Made by a program: the position numbers and the translations under genes
Notes under the pieces: generated by a model
Told to the model about the DNA's origin: nothing
Seen by the model: the letters and a program-made list of their open reading frames with translations, nothing else
The model's database searches: none
In this document: positions 25,076 to 33,534 of the stretch, in pieces
Numbering within the stretch: the stretch's first letter is position 1
Layout: each line of letters opens with the position of its first letter
Source: Chryseosolibacter sp049791675
GTDB lineage: Bacteria; Bacteroidota; Bacteroidia; Cytophagales; Cyclobacteriaceae
Assembly (NCBI GenBank): GCA_049791675.1
Contig: JBARAD010000247.1
Coordinates: 1 to 64,000, forward strand
Reading direction: 5' to 3'
Length of the DNA: 64,000 bases

Positions 25076-26911
25076 ATGTGTGGCATTGTAGCATACGTTG
25101 GGCATCGCCAGGCCGCCGATGTGGTCATCAAAGGACTCAAGCGCCTCGAATATCGCGGCTACGATAGCGCGGGTATAGCGCTGCTCAACGGAGGTCTGAA
25201 TGTGTATAAGAAGAAAGGGAAGGTATCGGAGCTGGAGAAGCATCTGGAGGAAAAAGACCTGAACAGCCATATCGGCATCGGTCATACACGCTGGGCGACG
25301 CACGGCGAACCAAACGACGTAAACGCACACCCCCACTACTCTTCTTCCGGGAAACTCGCCATCATCCACAATGGCATCATCGAGAACTACAGCTCCCTGA
25401 AACAGGAATTGATCAACAAGGGCCATCGGTTTAAAAGCGATACCGATACCGAAGTATTCATCCATTTTATTGAAGATATCAAGGACGAAGAAGATTGTTC
25501 TGTCGAAGAGGCTGTAAGGCTGGCGTTGACGGAAGTGGTCGGCGCCTATGCGATCGTGATCATGTCATCGGAAGAGCCGGATCTCCTGGTTGCCGCAAGG
25601 AAGGGTAGCCCGCTCGTGATCGGTGTAGGGCAGGAGGAATTCTTCCTCGCTTCCGACGCTACACCGATCGTGGAGTACACGAAAGAAGTCGTTTACCTCA
25701 ATGATCAGGAGGTTGCCGTTATCAGGAACAACAGGCTGACCGTGACGAATACTTCCAATCTTCCGCTCACACCGTATATCCAGAAAGTGGATATGCAGCT
25801 GGAGGCGATCGAGAAAGGCGGCTTCGACCATTTCATGCTCAAGGAGATTTTCGAGCAACCGAAATCCATCAGCGATTGCATGCGCGGCAGGCTTGATTCC
25901 AGCACCGGACGCCTGGTGCTCGGAGGCTTGCGGGAATATCTCAACAAACTTGTCAATGCAGACCGTATCATCATCGTCGCATGTGGTACTTCCTGGCATG
26001 CGGGGCTGGTAGCGGAATATTTCTTCGAAGAGGTTTGCCGCATACCCGTGGAGGTGGAATACGCGTCCGAATTCCGTTATCGCAACCCCATCATCCGTGA
26101 AGGTGACGTCGTCATTGCGATCTCACAGTCTGGAGAAACTGCCGATACGCTTGCCGCGATTGAGCTGGCAAAATCAAAGGGCGCGGTCATTTTCGGTGTC
26201 TGCAACGTGGTCGGATCTTCGATCCCCCGGGCGACACATGCCGGAGCGTACACACATGCCGGCCCGGAAATCGGGGTGGCCAGCACGAAGGCATTTACAG
26301 CACAATTAACAGTGCTGAATATGATTGCGCTGATCGTCGCGCAAAAGAAGGGTTCAATCACCGATGGCAAATTCCACGAGCTTCTCGTCGAAATGGAAAA
26401 TATTCCCGCCAGAGTCGGGGAGGCCCTGAAGTTAAATGAGCAGATCGAGAAGATCGCCGAGACCTTCAAGGACGCACGAAATTTCCTCTACCTCGGACGG
26501 GGCTATAATTTTCCGGTTGCACTTGAGGGCGCCCTCAAACTGAAAGAAATATCCTACATCCACGCTGAGGGTTATCCCGCCGCAGAAATGAAGCATGGTC
26601 CTATCGCCCTTATTGATAATGAGATGCCGGTTGTTTTCATTGCCACCCACGACAGCTCATATGAAAAGATCGTTTCGAATATTCAGGAGGTAAAGGCGCG
26701 GAAGGGCCGCGTGATATCTGTTGTTACCAAGGGTGATAGGCTCATCCCAAAGATGTCGGAGTTCGTTATCGAAGTTCCCGCCGTGCATGAGGCCCTGATG
26801 CCGATGGTTTCTGTAATACCACTTCAACTGCTTTCCTATCATATTGCGGTGATGCGGGGATGCAATGTTGATCAGCCAAGAAATCTCGCCAAGTCGGTGA
26901 CTGTGGAATAG
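25076..26911 (+). CDS. glmS: Glutamine--fructose-6-phosphate aminotransferase (isomerizing)
   Basis: Makes glucosamine-6-phosphate from fructose-6-phosphate and glutamine, the entry step to UDP-GlcNAc. The 611-residue protein is complete: an N-terminal class II glutaminase with Cys2 as nucleophile (MCGIVAYVG) and HTRWATHGEPN, then two SIS domains with CGTSWHAG, ISQSGETADT and KEISYIHAEGYPAAEMKHGP, and the C-terminal QPRNLAKSVTVE. Only six bases separate it from the DUF4270 gene. No glmS ribozyme is present upstream. Confidence 0.98.
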   Translation: MCGIVAYVGHRQAADVVIKGLKRLEYRGYDSAGIALLNGGLNVYKKKGKVSELEKHLEEKDLNSHIGIGHTRWATHGEPNDVNAHPHYSSSGKLAIIHNGIIENYSSLKQELINKGHRFKSDTDTEVFIHFIEDIKDEEDCSVEEAVRLALTEVVGAYAIVIMSSEEPDLLVAARKGSPLVIGVGQEEFFLASDATPIVEYTKEVVYLNDQEVAVIRNNRLTVTNTSNLPLTPYIQKVDMQLEAIEKGGFDHFMLKEIFEQPKSISDCMRGRLDSSTGRLVLGGLREYLNKLVNADRIIIVACGTSWHAGLVAEYFFEEVCRIPVEVEYASEFRYRNPIIREGDVVIAISQSGETADTLAAIELAKSKGAVIFGVCNVVGSSIPRATHAGAYTHAGPEIGVASTKAFTAQLTVLNMIALIVAQKKGSITDGKFHELLVEMENIPARVGEALKLNEQIEKIAETFKDARNFLYLGRGYNFPVALEGALKLKEISYIHAEGYPAAEMKHGPIALIDNEMPVVFIATHDSSYEKIVSNIQEVKARKGRVISVVTKGDRLIPKMSEFVIEVPAVHEALMPMVSVIPLQLLSYHIAVMRGCNVDQPRNLAKSVTVE

Positions 26912-26941
26912 GTTCCTAGTTGGTGGTTTTTGGTATGTACC

Positions 26942-27622
26942 TTAGCGGCCACGGTGCTCTGAGGCGAGATACTCCTTCTTCATCAACGCCGGGATCTTAT
27001 ACCGCTCATCCTTCGTATCCTCGTATAACGCCTGCAGTAATTCATATACATTGCCCAGACCGATCTTTTCACACCACTCAAATGGTCCATAGGGATAATT
27101 GGTTCCCAGCTTCATCGCCAGATCAATATCCTCCCTGCTGGCGGTACCCTCCTGTACAGTGTAATATGCTTCGTTGATGATCATGCAGATCACCCGCGGC
27201 GTGACAAGGCCGACACGGTCATCCACCAAAAGATATTCCGTGTTGAGTTGCCGACAGATGGATTTCAGCATCATTACATCCTCAGCTTTTGCCACGGACA
27301 CTTCAAGGAATTCACGGTTGAAGAGCGTCGGCATACCATTGAAACCAAACACGCGGCAATGCAAAGGTTTGTCGATGGTCTGCAATAGAGCAGCCAGACT
27401 CGTATAACAGGTATTGACAAAAACTGTGATCGGTGTCCCTGCACAGCTGGAGATAAATTCCGCCGCCGGGTCTGCCGTAAAGTCAAAGATGACATCGTGG
27501 GAGTCAAGGTTCTTTTCCACATCATCGCGCTTTTCAAGATGCGTAAGCGAATGATGTCCAAATTTCTGCCGATATTCTTCAAGATGTATGCGTTCACCAA
27601 TGACTAAAATTTTCATGCTCAT
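26942..27622 (-). CDS. Degenerate 3-hydroxyacyl-CoA dehydrogenase-like protein
   Basis: A 226-residue protein whose C-terminal half (about 130-220) clearly looks like the helical 3HCDH dimerisation domain (VTPRVICMIINEAYYTVQEG, then YPYGPFEWCEKIGL). The N-terminal half is shortened: it starts MSMKILVIGERIH, lacking the GxGxxG dinucleotide loop, and the segment matching the catalytic GxHFFNP reads GFNGMPTLFN, with no His at the expected place. Normal dehydrogenase activity is therefore doubtful. The frame could extend upstream to 27733, but that would overlap the divergent RidA gene, and the ATG at 27622 (or 27616) fits better. It converges with glmS, 30 bases apart. Confidence 0.8.
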   Translation of the reverse strand: MSMKILVIGERIHLEEYRQKFGHHSLTHLEKRDDVEKNLDSHDVIFDFTADPAAEFISSCAGTPITVFVNTCYTSLAALLQTIDKPLHCRVFGFNGMPTLFNREFLEVSVAKAEDVMMLKSICRQLNTEYLLVDDRVGLVTPRVICMIINEAYYTVQEGTASREDIDLAMKLGTNYPYGPFEWCEKIGLGNVYELLQALYEDTKDERYKIPALMKKEYLASEHRGR

Positions 27623-27648
27623 TTGGAAGTTGGCTTTGCAGATATAGC

Positions 27649-27656
27649 TATTTTTG
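27649..27656 (+). promoter_or_regulatory. -7 box for the RidA gene
   Basis: TATTTTTG, exact match, 33 bases before the RidA ATG; TTTG at 27622-27625 is 23 bases upstream. Confidence 0.5.
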
Positions 27657-27689
27657 GTGAAATCATGAAGTGAAATAAATCGCAAGCCC

Positions 27690-28076
27690 ATGTCAAATAC
27701 CGTTGTATATTCTACACATGCCCCTGAGCCCATCGGTCCCTACAGCCAGGCGATCCTCGCCGGCAACATGCTGTTCATCAGTGGGCAGATAGCGATCCGG
27801 AAGTCCTCCGGTGATCTCATCATCGGAAACATTGAGGATGAAACAACCCAGGTCATGATTAACCTGAGTGAGGTGCTGAAAGCGGCAGGGTTTACTTTCA
27901 GGGAGGTCGTCAAGTGCTCTATCTTCCTGAAAGACATGGGTAATTTTCCGAAGGTTAACGAGATCTATGGTCAATACTTCACAGAAAAACCTCCGGCGAG
28001 AGAAACGGTGGAGGTGAGCCGGCTGCCGAAGGATGTGAATGTGGAGATCTCGTGCATCGCCGTGAGGCCATCGTGA
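27690..28076 (+). CDS. RidA family reactive enamine/imine deaminase
   Basis: Small trimeric cytoplasmic enzyme that hydrolyses reactive enamine/imine intermediates such as 2-aminoacrylate. The 128-residue protein has the family's IGPYSQAILAGNMLFISGQ and, near the C-terminus, PPARETVEVSRLPKDVNVEI; the Arg in PPARETVEV corresponds to Arg105 that binds the substrate carboxylate in RidA. Length is normal. It is divergent from the dehydrogenase-like gene. Its TGA stop (28074-28076) lies inside a dispersed repeat unit that starts at 28073. Confidence 0.93.
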   Translation: MSNTVVYSTHAPEPIGPYSQAILAGNMLFISGQIAIRKSSGDLIIGNIEDETTQVMINLSEVLKAAGFTFREVVKCSIFLKDMGNFPKVNEIYGQYFTEKPPARETVEVSRLPKDVNVEISCIAVRPS

Positions 28077-28334
28077 GTGGTGAATAGTCAGTGGTTTCGT
28101 GCGGCTGGCCGTTTGCCGTTCTGAAATCAGTGCATGCAGATTCGCAAATGGCGCTTACAGCCCGGGGCAGACCGCGACGCTTAACGATCAGCGGCAGGTG
28201 TCATTGACCTTTGGCGAATTCGCGACTACATTCTACCAGCAAGCCCGATAGTTCGCCATAGAAAATGCTGACATCAAAACATGCGGCACATGTTGGGCTG
28301 CAGGCGCACTCAGTATTCACAACTCACCACTCAC
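28073..28334. repeat. Dispersed intergenic repeat element with inverted ends
   Basis: The gap between RidA and gltX begins with GTGAGTGGTGA (28073-28083) and ends with its exact complement TCACCACTCAC (28324-28334). Inside, TTCGTGCGGCT lies at 28096-28106. Both GTGAGTGGTGA and TTCGTGCGGCT recur in the same order behind scpA (49353 and 49382). I see no gene, terminator or RNA in the rest of this stretch, up to 28392. Confidence 0.65.
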
Positions 28335-28392
28335 CCTTTGCCTTATCCGTGAAACCCTTTACCTTGCGGCGTTATTTTGAGGTTAACAGATC

Positions 28393-29928
28393 ATGAAAGA
28401 TGTTCGCGTTCGTTTCGCTCCCAGTCCTACAGGAGCTTTGCATATCGGCGGTGTGAGAACCGCGCTTTACAACTACCTGCTTGCACGCAAGTTCAATGGT
28501 ACCATGATCCTGCGGATCGAAGATACTGACCAGAACAGGTTTGTCCCCGGTGCGGAAGAGTACATTCAAAAGTCTCTTGCGTGGGTTGGAATCCAGATCG
28601 ACGAAGGCGTCGGCGTGGGTGGGCCCCATGCACCTTATCGCCAGTCGGAAAGAAAAGACATTTATAAACAGTATGCACAGCAACTCATAGACACGGGTGC
28701 GGCCTACTATGCTTTCGACACCGAACAGGAATTGGAGGCGATGCGTGAAAGGCTGAAAGCTGCGGGGGTCGCCATTCAGCAATACAACAGCATTACGCGC
28801 ATGGAAATGCGAAACTCGCTGACGCTGGATGCCGCCGAAGTAAGCGCGCTGATTGAGTCCGGTTATCCCTATGTGATCCGGTTAAAGGTTCCGCGAAAAG
28901 AGGAAGTGCGTTTGAATGACCTGATCCGCGGATGGGTGATGGTACACTCTTCACAAATCGATGACAAGGTGTTGATGAAATCCGATGGTATGCCTACGTA
29001 CCATCTGGCCAACGTGGTCGATGATTACCTGATGAAAATATCGCACGTGATCCGCGGGGAAGAATGGCTTCCTTCGGCGCCATTGCATGTTTTGCTTTAC
29101 AAATACCTCGGATGGGAGAAGGAGATGCCGCAGTTCGCCCACCTGCCACTATTGTTAAAGCCCGATGGCAATGGTAAGCTCAGCAAACGCGACGCCGAAC
29201 GTATGGGATTTCCGATCTTCCCGCTTAACTGGAAGGATCCGGAATCCGGAGAAACTTCGATTGGCTATAGGGAAGCCGGCTATCTTCCGGAGGCGCTGAT
29301 AAATTTTCTGGCATTCCTCGGCTGGAACCCCGGATCTACACAGGAGATATTCTCCATGGAAGAGCTCATTCGCGAATTTACACTGGAGCGCATCAACAAG
29401 GCAGGCGCGCGTTTCGATATCCTGAAAGCGCAATGGTATAATCAGCATTACCTCCGCCAAAAACCAGTGGAGGAGCTTGCTGGTTATCTGCTCGCATCGC
29501 TCGCGAAGGAGGGCATCTCATGCCCCGACGAAAAGGCCGTCAAAATTGCAGCTGTAATGCAAGAAAGAATCACTTTCCCCCAGGATCTTTGGGAGCAGGG
29601 ACGGTTTTTCTTCCAGGCTCCGGCCAGCTATGAGGAAGCGGTGGTCGCCAAACGCTGGAATGCGGATGCGGTAAAAGTTCTCACCGCCTACCGTGACGCC
29701 ATTCGGGATACTGAGACCTTTGATGCTGGAATCGCGAAAAATACGCTGGAGAAGGTAACTGCCGCTCTGGGCATCGGAACCGGCAAGATTTTACAGGCGG
29801 TTCGTTTGAGCATAACAGGCGCTGGTGGGGGGCCTGACCTCATGATGATCATGGAAATTATCGGAAAAAACGAGGTTATACAGAGAATTGACCATGCTTT
29901 GAAAACTTTACAGGTGAAAGTTTCGTAA
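28393..29928 (+). CDS. gltX: Glutamyl-tRNA synthetase
   Basis: Class I aminoacyl-tRNA synthetase that charges tRNA-Glu. The 511-residue protein is complete, with the HIGH-type motif HIGG at 17-20 in SPTGALHIGGVRTALYNY and the KMSKS-type motif KLSKR at 262-266. The Rossmann core and the C-terminal helical anticodon-binding domain are of usual length. It is followed eight bases later by a small basic protein gene and probably shares its transcript. Confidence 0.97.
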   Translation: MKDVRVRFAPSPTGALHIGGVRTALYNYLLARKFNGTMILRIEDTDQNRFVPGAEEYIQKSLAWVGIQIDEGVGVGGPHAPYRQSERKDIYKQYAQQLIDTGAAYYAFDTEQELEAMRERLKAAGVAIQQYNSITRMEMRNSLTLDAAEVSALIESGYPYVIRLKVPRKEEVRLNDLIRGWVMVHSSQIDDKVLMKSDGMPTYHLANVVDDYLMKISHVIRGEEWLPSAPLHVLLYKYLGWEKEMPQFAHLPLLLKPDGNGKLSKRDAERMGFPIFPLNWKDPESGETSIGYREAGYLPEALINFLAFLGWNPGSTQEIFSMEELIREFTLERINKAGARFDILKAQWYNQHYLRQKPVEELAGYLLASLAKEGISCPDEKAVKIAAVMQERITFPQDLWEQGRFFFQAPASYEEAVVAKRWNADAVKVLTAYRDAIRDTETFDAGIAKNTLEKVTAALGIGTGKILQAVRLSITGAGGGPDLMMIMEIIGKNEVIQRIDHALKTLQVKVS

Positions 29929-29936
29929 ATTAAAGT

Positions 29937-30164
29937 ATGACGAAAAAAGAGAATTCCAGCAATAAAAAGAATACTCCCAAACCAAGGGTCCACAAAGACC
30001 TTCAGGGATTTGACGTCACCATAGATTCATTTGGTGAGATCAAATCGAACATGAACATTGAGAAGATCAATGAGTTCCTGAACAAAAATGTTGATGACAA
30101 GAAACTGGCGGAGCGGGAGGATTATGATGAGATGAAGAAAGGTAATAAGAAGAAGAAAGGCTAA
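29937..30164 (+). CDS. Small charged protein of unknown function
   Basis: A 75-residue, highly hydrophilic protein with a Lys/Asn-rich start, a conserved-looking core (QGFDVTIDSFGEIKSNMNI) and a Lys-rich end (KKGNKKKKG). No membrane segment or signal. I do not know a function; proteins of this design are widespread next to housekeeping genes in Bacteroidota. It starts eight bases after gltX, and a good terminator follows, so it is the last gene of the gltX transcript. Confidence 0.78.
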   Translation: MTKKENSSNKKNTPKPRVHKDLQGFDVTIDSFGEIKSNMNIEKINEFLNKNVDDKKLAEREDYDEMKKGNKKKKG

Positions 30165-30203
30165 ATCATGCTTCAATTCCTTTTATTGGCTTAAGCATAA
30201 CAG

Positions 30204-30240
30204 AAGCCTGAGATCTTTATTGATTTCAGGCTTTTTCTTT
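30204..30240 (+). terminator. Intrinsic terminator of the gltX operon
   Basis: AAGCCTGAGATC (30204-30215) pairs with GATTTCAGGCTT (one G-T pair) around a six-base loop, followed by TTTTTCTTT. Confidence 0.85.
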
Positions 30241-30322
30241 TAATTTGTTCCCAGGTCGGCGGAACCCCCTTTCGGATTGTCCCCCGGCACCCATCACCAC
30301 CACACTTATCAAAACAAAACTT

Positions 30323-31093
30323 ATGGCATCACACGAAATCGATTATCAGATCAAAGGAGAAAGTATTCAGATTGTTGAGGTAGAACTGGATCCGCTCGAA
30401 ACCGTTATCGCGGAAGCCGGTGCGATGTTGTTTATGGAAGACGGCATTGCGTTCGAGGCGAAGATGGGTGATGGGTCAAATCCCAATCAGGGAATATTTG
30501 ATAAGCTGCTTTCCGTTGGAAGCCGGATACTCACCGGCGAATCGTTATTCATGACGCACTTCACAAACAGGGGCAACCGCAAGGCAAAGCTAGGGTTCTC
30601 CGCTCCTTATCCCGGCACCGTTATCCCTGTTAATCTGTCACAGTGCCCGGGTCGCGAGCTGATCGTTCAGAAAGATGGTTTCCTGTGCGCTGCCTTCGGA
30701 ACAAAAGTGTCGATCACGTTTAATAAAAGATTAGGGTCCGGTCTTGTGGGCGGCGAAGGGTTCATTCTGCAGAAGCTTCAGGGCGATGGTAAGGCTTTTG
30801 TGCACGCCGGAGGAACCGTCATTGAAAGGACACTGAACAATGAAACGCTGCGGGTAGACACGGGTTGTGTGGTGGCCTTCGAATCCCAGATACATTTTGA
30901 TGTTCAAATGTCAGGGGGCTTGCGGTCCATGATCTTCGGTGGCGAAGGAATGTTCCTGGCGACGTTGCAAGGCACCGGAAAGGTGTGGCTTCAATCCATG
31001 CCGATCCGGAAACTTGTTCAGGCGCTGGCACCCTATGGCGCTAACCGGGGGAAAGAGGGAAGCTCGCTTCTTGGAAGTTTTCTCGAGCGCTGA
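30323..31093 (+). CDS. TIGR00266 family (AIM24-like) protein
   Basis: A 256-residue cytoplasmic protein of the TIGR00266/AIM24 family, a double-stranded beta-helix fold of unknown biochemical role. The family start (HEIDYQIKGESIQIVEVEL), the EAGAMLFMEDGI segment, LTGESLFMTHFTN and the C-terminal GEGMFLATLQGTGKVWLQ are all present, and the length is normal. ATG at 30323 is chosen over an upstream in-frame start at 30245 because the family begins there. Confidence 0.92.
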   Translation: MASHEIDYQIKGESIQIVEVELDPLETVIAEAGAMLFMEDGIAFEAKMGDGSNPNQGIFDKLLSVGSRILTGESLFMTHFTNRGNRKAKLGFSAPYPGTVIPVNLSQCPGRELIVQKDGFLCAAFGTKVSITFNKRLGSGLVGGEGFILQKLQGDGKAFVHAGGTVIERTLNNETLRVDTGCVVAFESQIHFDVQMSGGLRSMIFGGEGMFLATLQGTGKVWLQSMPIRKLVQALAPYGANRGKEGSSLLGSFLER

Positions 31094-31257
31094 TGACGCC
31101 TGGGCCGCACGTTGCATCAGACTTCCGAATCAACACCTTCATGCGCAAGCAGGGACTGATGCCTGTGACAAAAAATTTGATTGCTCATGGTATCCGCAAA
31201 TACCCGGGAAAAATGTTTCCATAGAAATCCAGCATTGTATTAAACTTGAATGCTAAG

Positions 31258-32466
31258 ATGCTAAAGATCGGCCTTATTCGAGAAGGAAAGATCCCGCCCG
31301 ATAAACGGGTGGCCTTCACGCCGTTGCAGGCGCAGGAAATTCAGCAGCGTTTCAAGGGGGTGGATATCATTTGCCAGCAGAGCGATGTGCGCGCTTTCCG
31401 CGATGAGGAATACACGGAACTCGGAATTAAAGTATCCGCGGACGTAACTGCATGCGACATCCTGCTGGGAATAAAGGAGGTTCCCATTACAAATCTGATT
31501 CCTGATAAGACTTACCTTTTCTTTTCTCACACCCTCAAGAAACAACCGTACAATAAACAATTATTGCAGGAGATCTTGAAGAAAAGAATCATGCTCATTG
31601 ATTACGAAGCACTGAAAGACCGGCTTGGTAATCGCCTGGTTGCGTTCGGGCGCTACGCCGGAATTGTCGGGGCGTATAACGCATTGTGGACCTATGGGAA
31701 ACGTTTTGATCTTTTTTCTCTCCGGCGTGCCTTCGAGTGTTATGATATCAACGACCTCAAGCGCGAGTTGAGGAAGGTACAGCTTCCTCCGATAAAGATA
31801 ATTCTGACTGGCGCCGGCCGCGTGGCAAAGGGATCGATGGAAACACTGGACACTGCCAATATCCGCAAAGTAAAGGCCCAGGATTTCCTGGAACAAACCT
31901 TTACCGAACCCGTATACGTTCAGCTCAGCAGCGGCGATTATCATAAGCGCAAAGAGGGAGGAAGTTTCAACCGCGATGAGTTTCATAAATATCCCGAGCG
32001 TTATGATACTAACTTCAGAGCGTTTGCAGCGGTGGCGGATATGCTGATTGCAGGAGCATACTGGAATCCTAAGGCGCCTGTGTTGTTCACGCCTCAGGAC
32101 ATGAATTCGCATTCATTCAAAATAAAGATAGTTGCCGACATCACCTGTGATATCAATGGATCTATACCGAGTACAAAGAAGGCCAGCACCATTGTAGATC
32201 CTGTGTATGATTATGATCCGTATACGGATAGCATTCAGCCACCCCTGTCGGATGATAAATTTGTCACGGTGATGGCCATTGACAATCTACCCTGCGAACT
32301 GCCCCGAAGCGCGTCCGAAGAATTTGGAAGAGACCTGATCGACCGCATCCTTCCTGCTTTGATCGGCAACGACAACGAAGAAGTGATCCGTCGCGCTACC
32401 CTCACACAGGACGGAAAGTTGACGGAGCCTTTCAGGTATCTCGAGGATTATGTTTCCAAGCCATAA
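31258..32466 (+). CDS. NAD(P)-dependent oxidoreductase, alanine/saccharopine dehydrogenase-like
   Basis: A 402-residue enzyme-like protein. The N-terminal part (MLKIGLIREGKIPPDKRVAF onwards) resembles the AlaDH/PNT N-domain, where an Arg and Lys hold the amino- or keto-acid. A central LTGAGRVAKGSMET (about residues 182-195) has the GxGxxxxG spacing of a dinucleotide loop, and DITCDINGSIPST further on fits the saccharopine-dehydrogenase (LYS1) pattern. I infer a lysine- or alanine-type amino acid dehydrogenase, but the substrate is open. A TTG 12 bases upstream is in frame; ATG 31258 is preferred. The GreA/B-like gene follows nine bases after the stop. Confidence 0.8.
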   Translation: MLKIGLIREGKIPPDKRVAFTPLQAQEIQQRFKGVDIICQQSDVRAFRDEEYTELGIKVSADVTACDILLGIKEVPITNLIPDKTYLFFSHTLKKQPYNKQLLQEILKKRIMLIDYEALKDRLGNRLVAFGRYAGIVGAYNALWTYGKRFDLFSLRRAFECYDINDLKRELRKVQLPPIKIILTGAGRVAKGSMETLDTANIRKVKAQDFLEQTFTEPVYVQLSSGDYHKRKEGGSFNRDEFHKYPERYDTNFRAFAAVADMLIAGAYWNPKAPVLFTPQDMNSHSFKIKIVADITCDINGSIPSTKKASTIVDPVYDYDPYTDSIQPPLSDDKFVTVMAIDNLPCELPRSASEEFGRDLIDRILPALIGNDNEEVIRRATLTQDGKLTEPFRYLEDYVSKP

Positions 32467-32475
32467 TACAGGACG

Positions 32476-32928
32476 ATGCAGCGTATCAAACAGCAACTGT
32501 ACAACCTTTGCCTGGAGTACCTGGAGAAAAGGATCCAAGCGGCCCGGGAGGCGATAGAAGCCGCGCAGCAGTCTGCAAACGATGAAACGAAAAGCAGCTC
32601 CGGAGATAAGTATGAGACCGGACGCGCGATGATGCAGTTGGAAGTTGAAAAAAACGCGTCGCAGCTGTCAGAATCCATGAAGCTAAAGCACACGCTGGAT
32701 CAGATCCGCATTGACCATACTGCTGCAACTGTTCAGCCGGGGAGCCTGGTGGTCACAGATCGCGAAGTGTTCTTTATGGCCATCAGCCTCGGAAAAGTAA
32801 AGGTTGACGACAGAAACTATCTTGTAATTTCGCCTGCTTCTCCCCTTGGACAAAAGCTGATGGGCCTTAAATCCGGTGACCGGACGACGTTCAAGGATCA
32901 GCCATATATCATTCAGGAAATCATTTAA
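32476..32928 (+). CDS. GreA/GreB C-terminal-domain-like protein
   Basis: A 150-residue protein with a predicted helical hairpin at the N-terminus (about residues 10-75, rich in Glu, Ala and Lys), then a C-terminal beta-rich part (VQPGSLVVTDREVFFMAISLG, later SPLGQKLMGLKSGD) in which the SPLGQ/GLKxGD pattern is that of the GreA/GreB FKBP-like domain binding RNA polymerase. It is shorter than the elongation factors and lacks their acidic coiled-coil tip, so transcript cleavage activity is not certain. Such proteins are often mislabelled 3-oxoacyl-ACP synthase. It lies between the oxidoreductase and the DUF4286 gene in one operon. Confidence 0.78.
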   Translation: MQRIKQQLYNLCLEYLEKRIQAAREAIEAAQQSANDETKSSSGDKYETGRAMMQLEVEKNASQLSESMKLKHTLDQIRIDHTAATVQPGSLVVTDREVFFMAISLGKVKVDDRNYLVISPASPLGQKLMGLKSGDRTTFKDQPYIIQEII

Positions 32929-32945
32929 AGTTTTTAATTTTGACT

Positions 32946-33257
32946 ATGCTTTTATACAATGTAACCGTTGGTGTGGATAAGGAGGCTGAGGAAGAGTGGC
33001 TTCAGTACATGCGGGAGAAACATATCAAGGATGTCTTGAACACCGGATTGTTTGTCGGGTCGAAAATGTATCGCGTCCTGCACGATCAGGACGATGGCTC
33101 CATTTCTTATAGCGTTCAGTATTTTGCAAAAACTATTGAAGACGTGCAGAAATATCTGGAAGTGTTTGCTCCTGCTTTAATTGAAGAACACCGTAGAAAA
33201 TTTCACAACCGTCATGTGGCGTTTATGACGCTGCTGGATGAGGTGCAGGATCGCTAA
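32946..33257 (+). CDS. DUF4286 family protein
   Basis: A 103-residue small protein of DUF4286, probably a dimeric alpha-beta barrel-like (ferredoxin-type) fold: MLLYNVTVGVDKEAEEEWLQ, a conserved YSVQYF strand and HRRKFHNRHVAF near the end. No function is known. TTG at 32940 precedes it in frame, but ATG at 32946 is the natural start. It ends the operon; a weak terminator candidate follows. Confidence 0.85.
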   Translation: MLLYNVTVGVDKEAEEEWLQYMREKHIKDVLNTGLFVGSKMYRVLHDQDDGSISYSVQYFAKTIEDVQKYLEVFAPALIEEHRRKFHNRHVAFMTLLDEVQDR

Positions 33258-33273
33258 ACATGGCGCACAAGGT

Positions 33274-33305
33274 AATGCTCTTGGTGCGTCAGGGCATTGG
33301 TTTTT
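33274..33305 (+). terminator. Possible terminator after the DUF4286 gene
   Basis: AATGCTC (33274-33280) can pair with GGGCATT (one G-T pair) across 11 bases, followed by GGTTTTT. The stem is short and the loop large, so this is tentative. The rest of the gap to 33534 shows no gene. Confidence 0.4.
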
Positions 33306-33534
33306 CCCCTCCGGACTGTGAGATATTCTTTCGGTATTTCAGATCCTGTTCGGATCAACGTTACGATCCTTTTCGTATTCGCTCGTCCGGAAATACGTCA
33401 TAGGTTTTTTTTTGAAAACAACAGATGTCATATCTCATAAGCGTAAACAGTTCCTTTCTGAAGCCGACTCCTCGAATCGCTCCGTCAGGCCATTAACAGT
33501 AGTGGCCGTCAGCGCAGGTCCGGATGATCGCGCA

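Noticed and set aside
24900..25076. glmS ribozyme upstream of glmS
   Set aside because: Only six bases separate glmS from the upstream coding region, which leaves no room for the ribozyme.
28335..28392. Promoter for gltX
   Set aside because: GTTATTTTGAGG near the start deviates from TAnnTTTG at the second base and no -33 element is suitably spaced.
32476..32928. Annotation as 3-oxoacyl-ACP synthase
   Set aside because: No ketosynthase active-site motif is present and the length is far too short; the SPLGQ/GLKxGD pattern points to a GreA/B-like domain.
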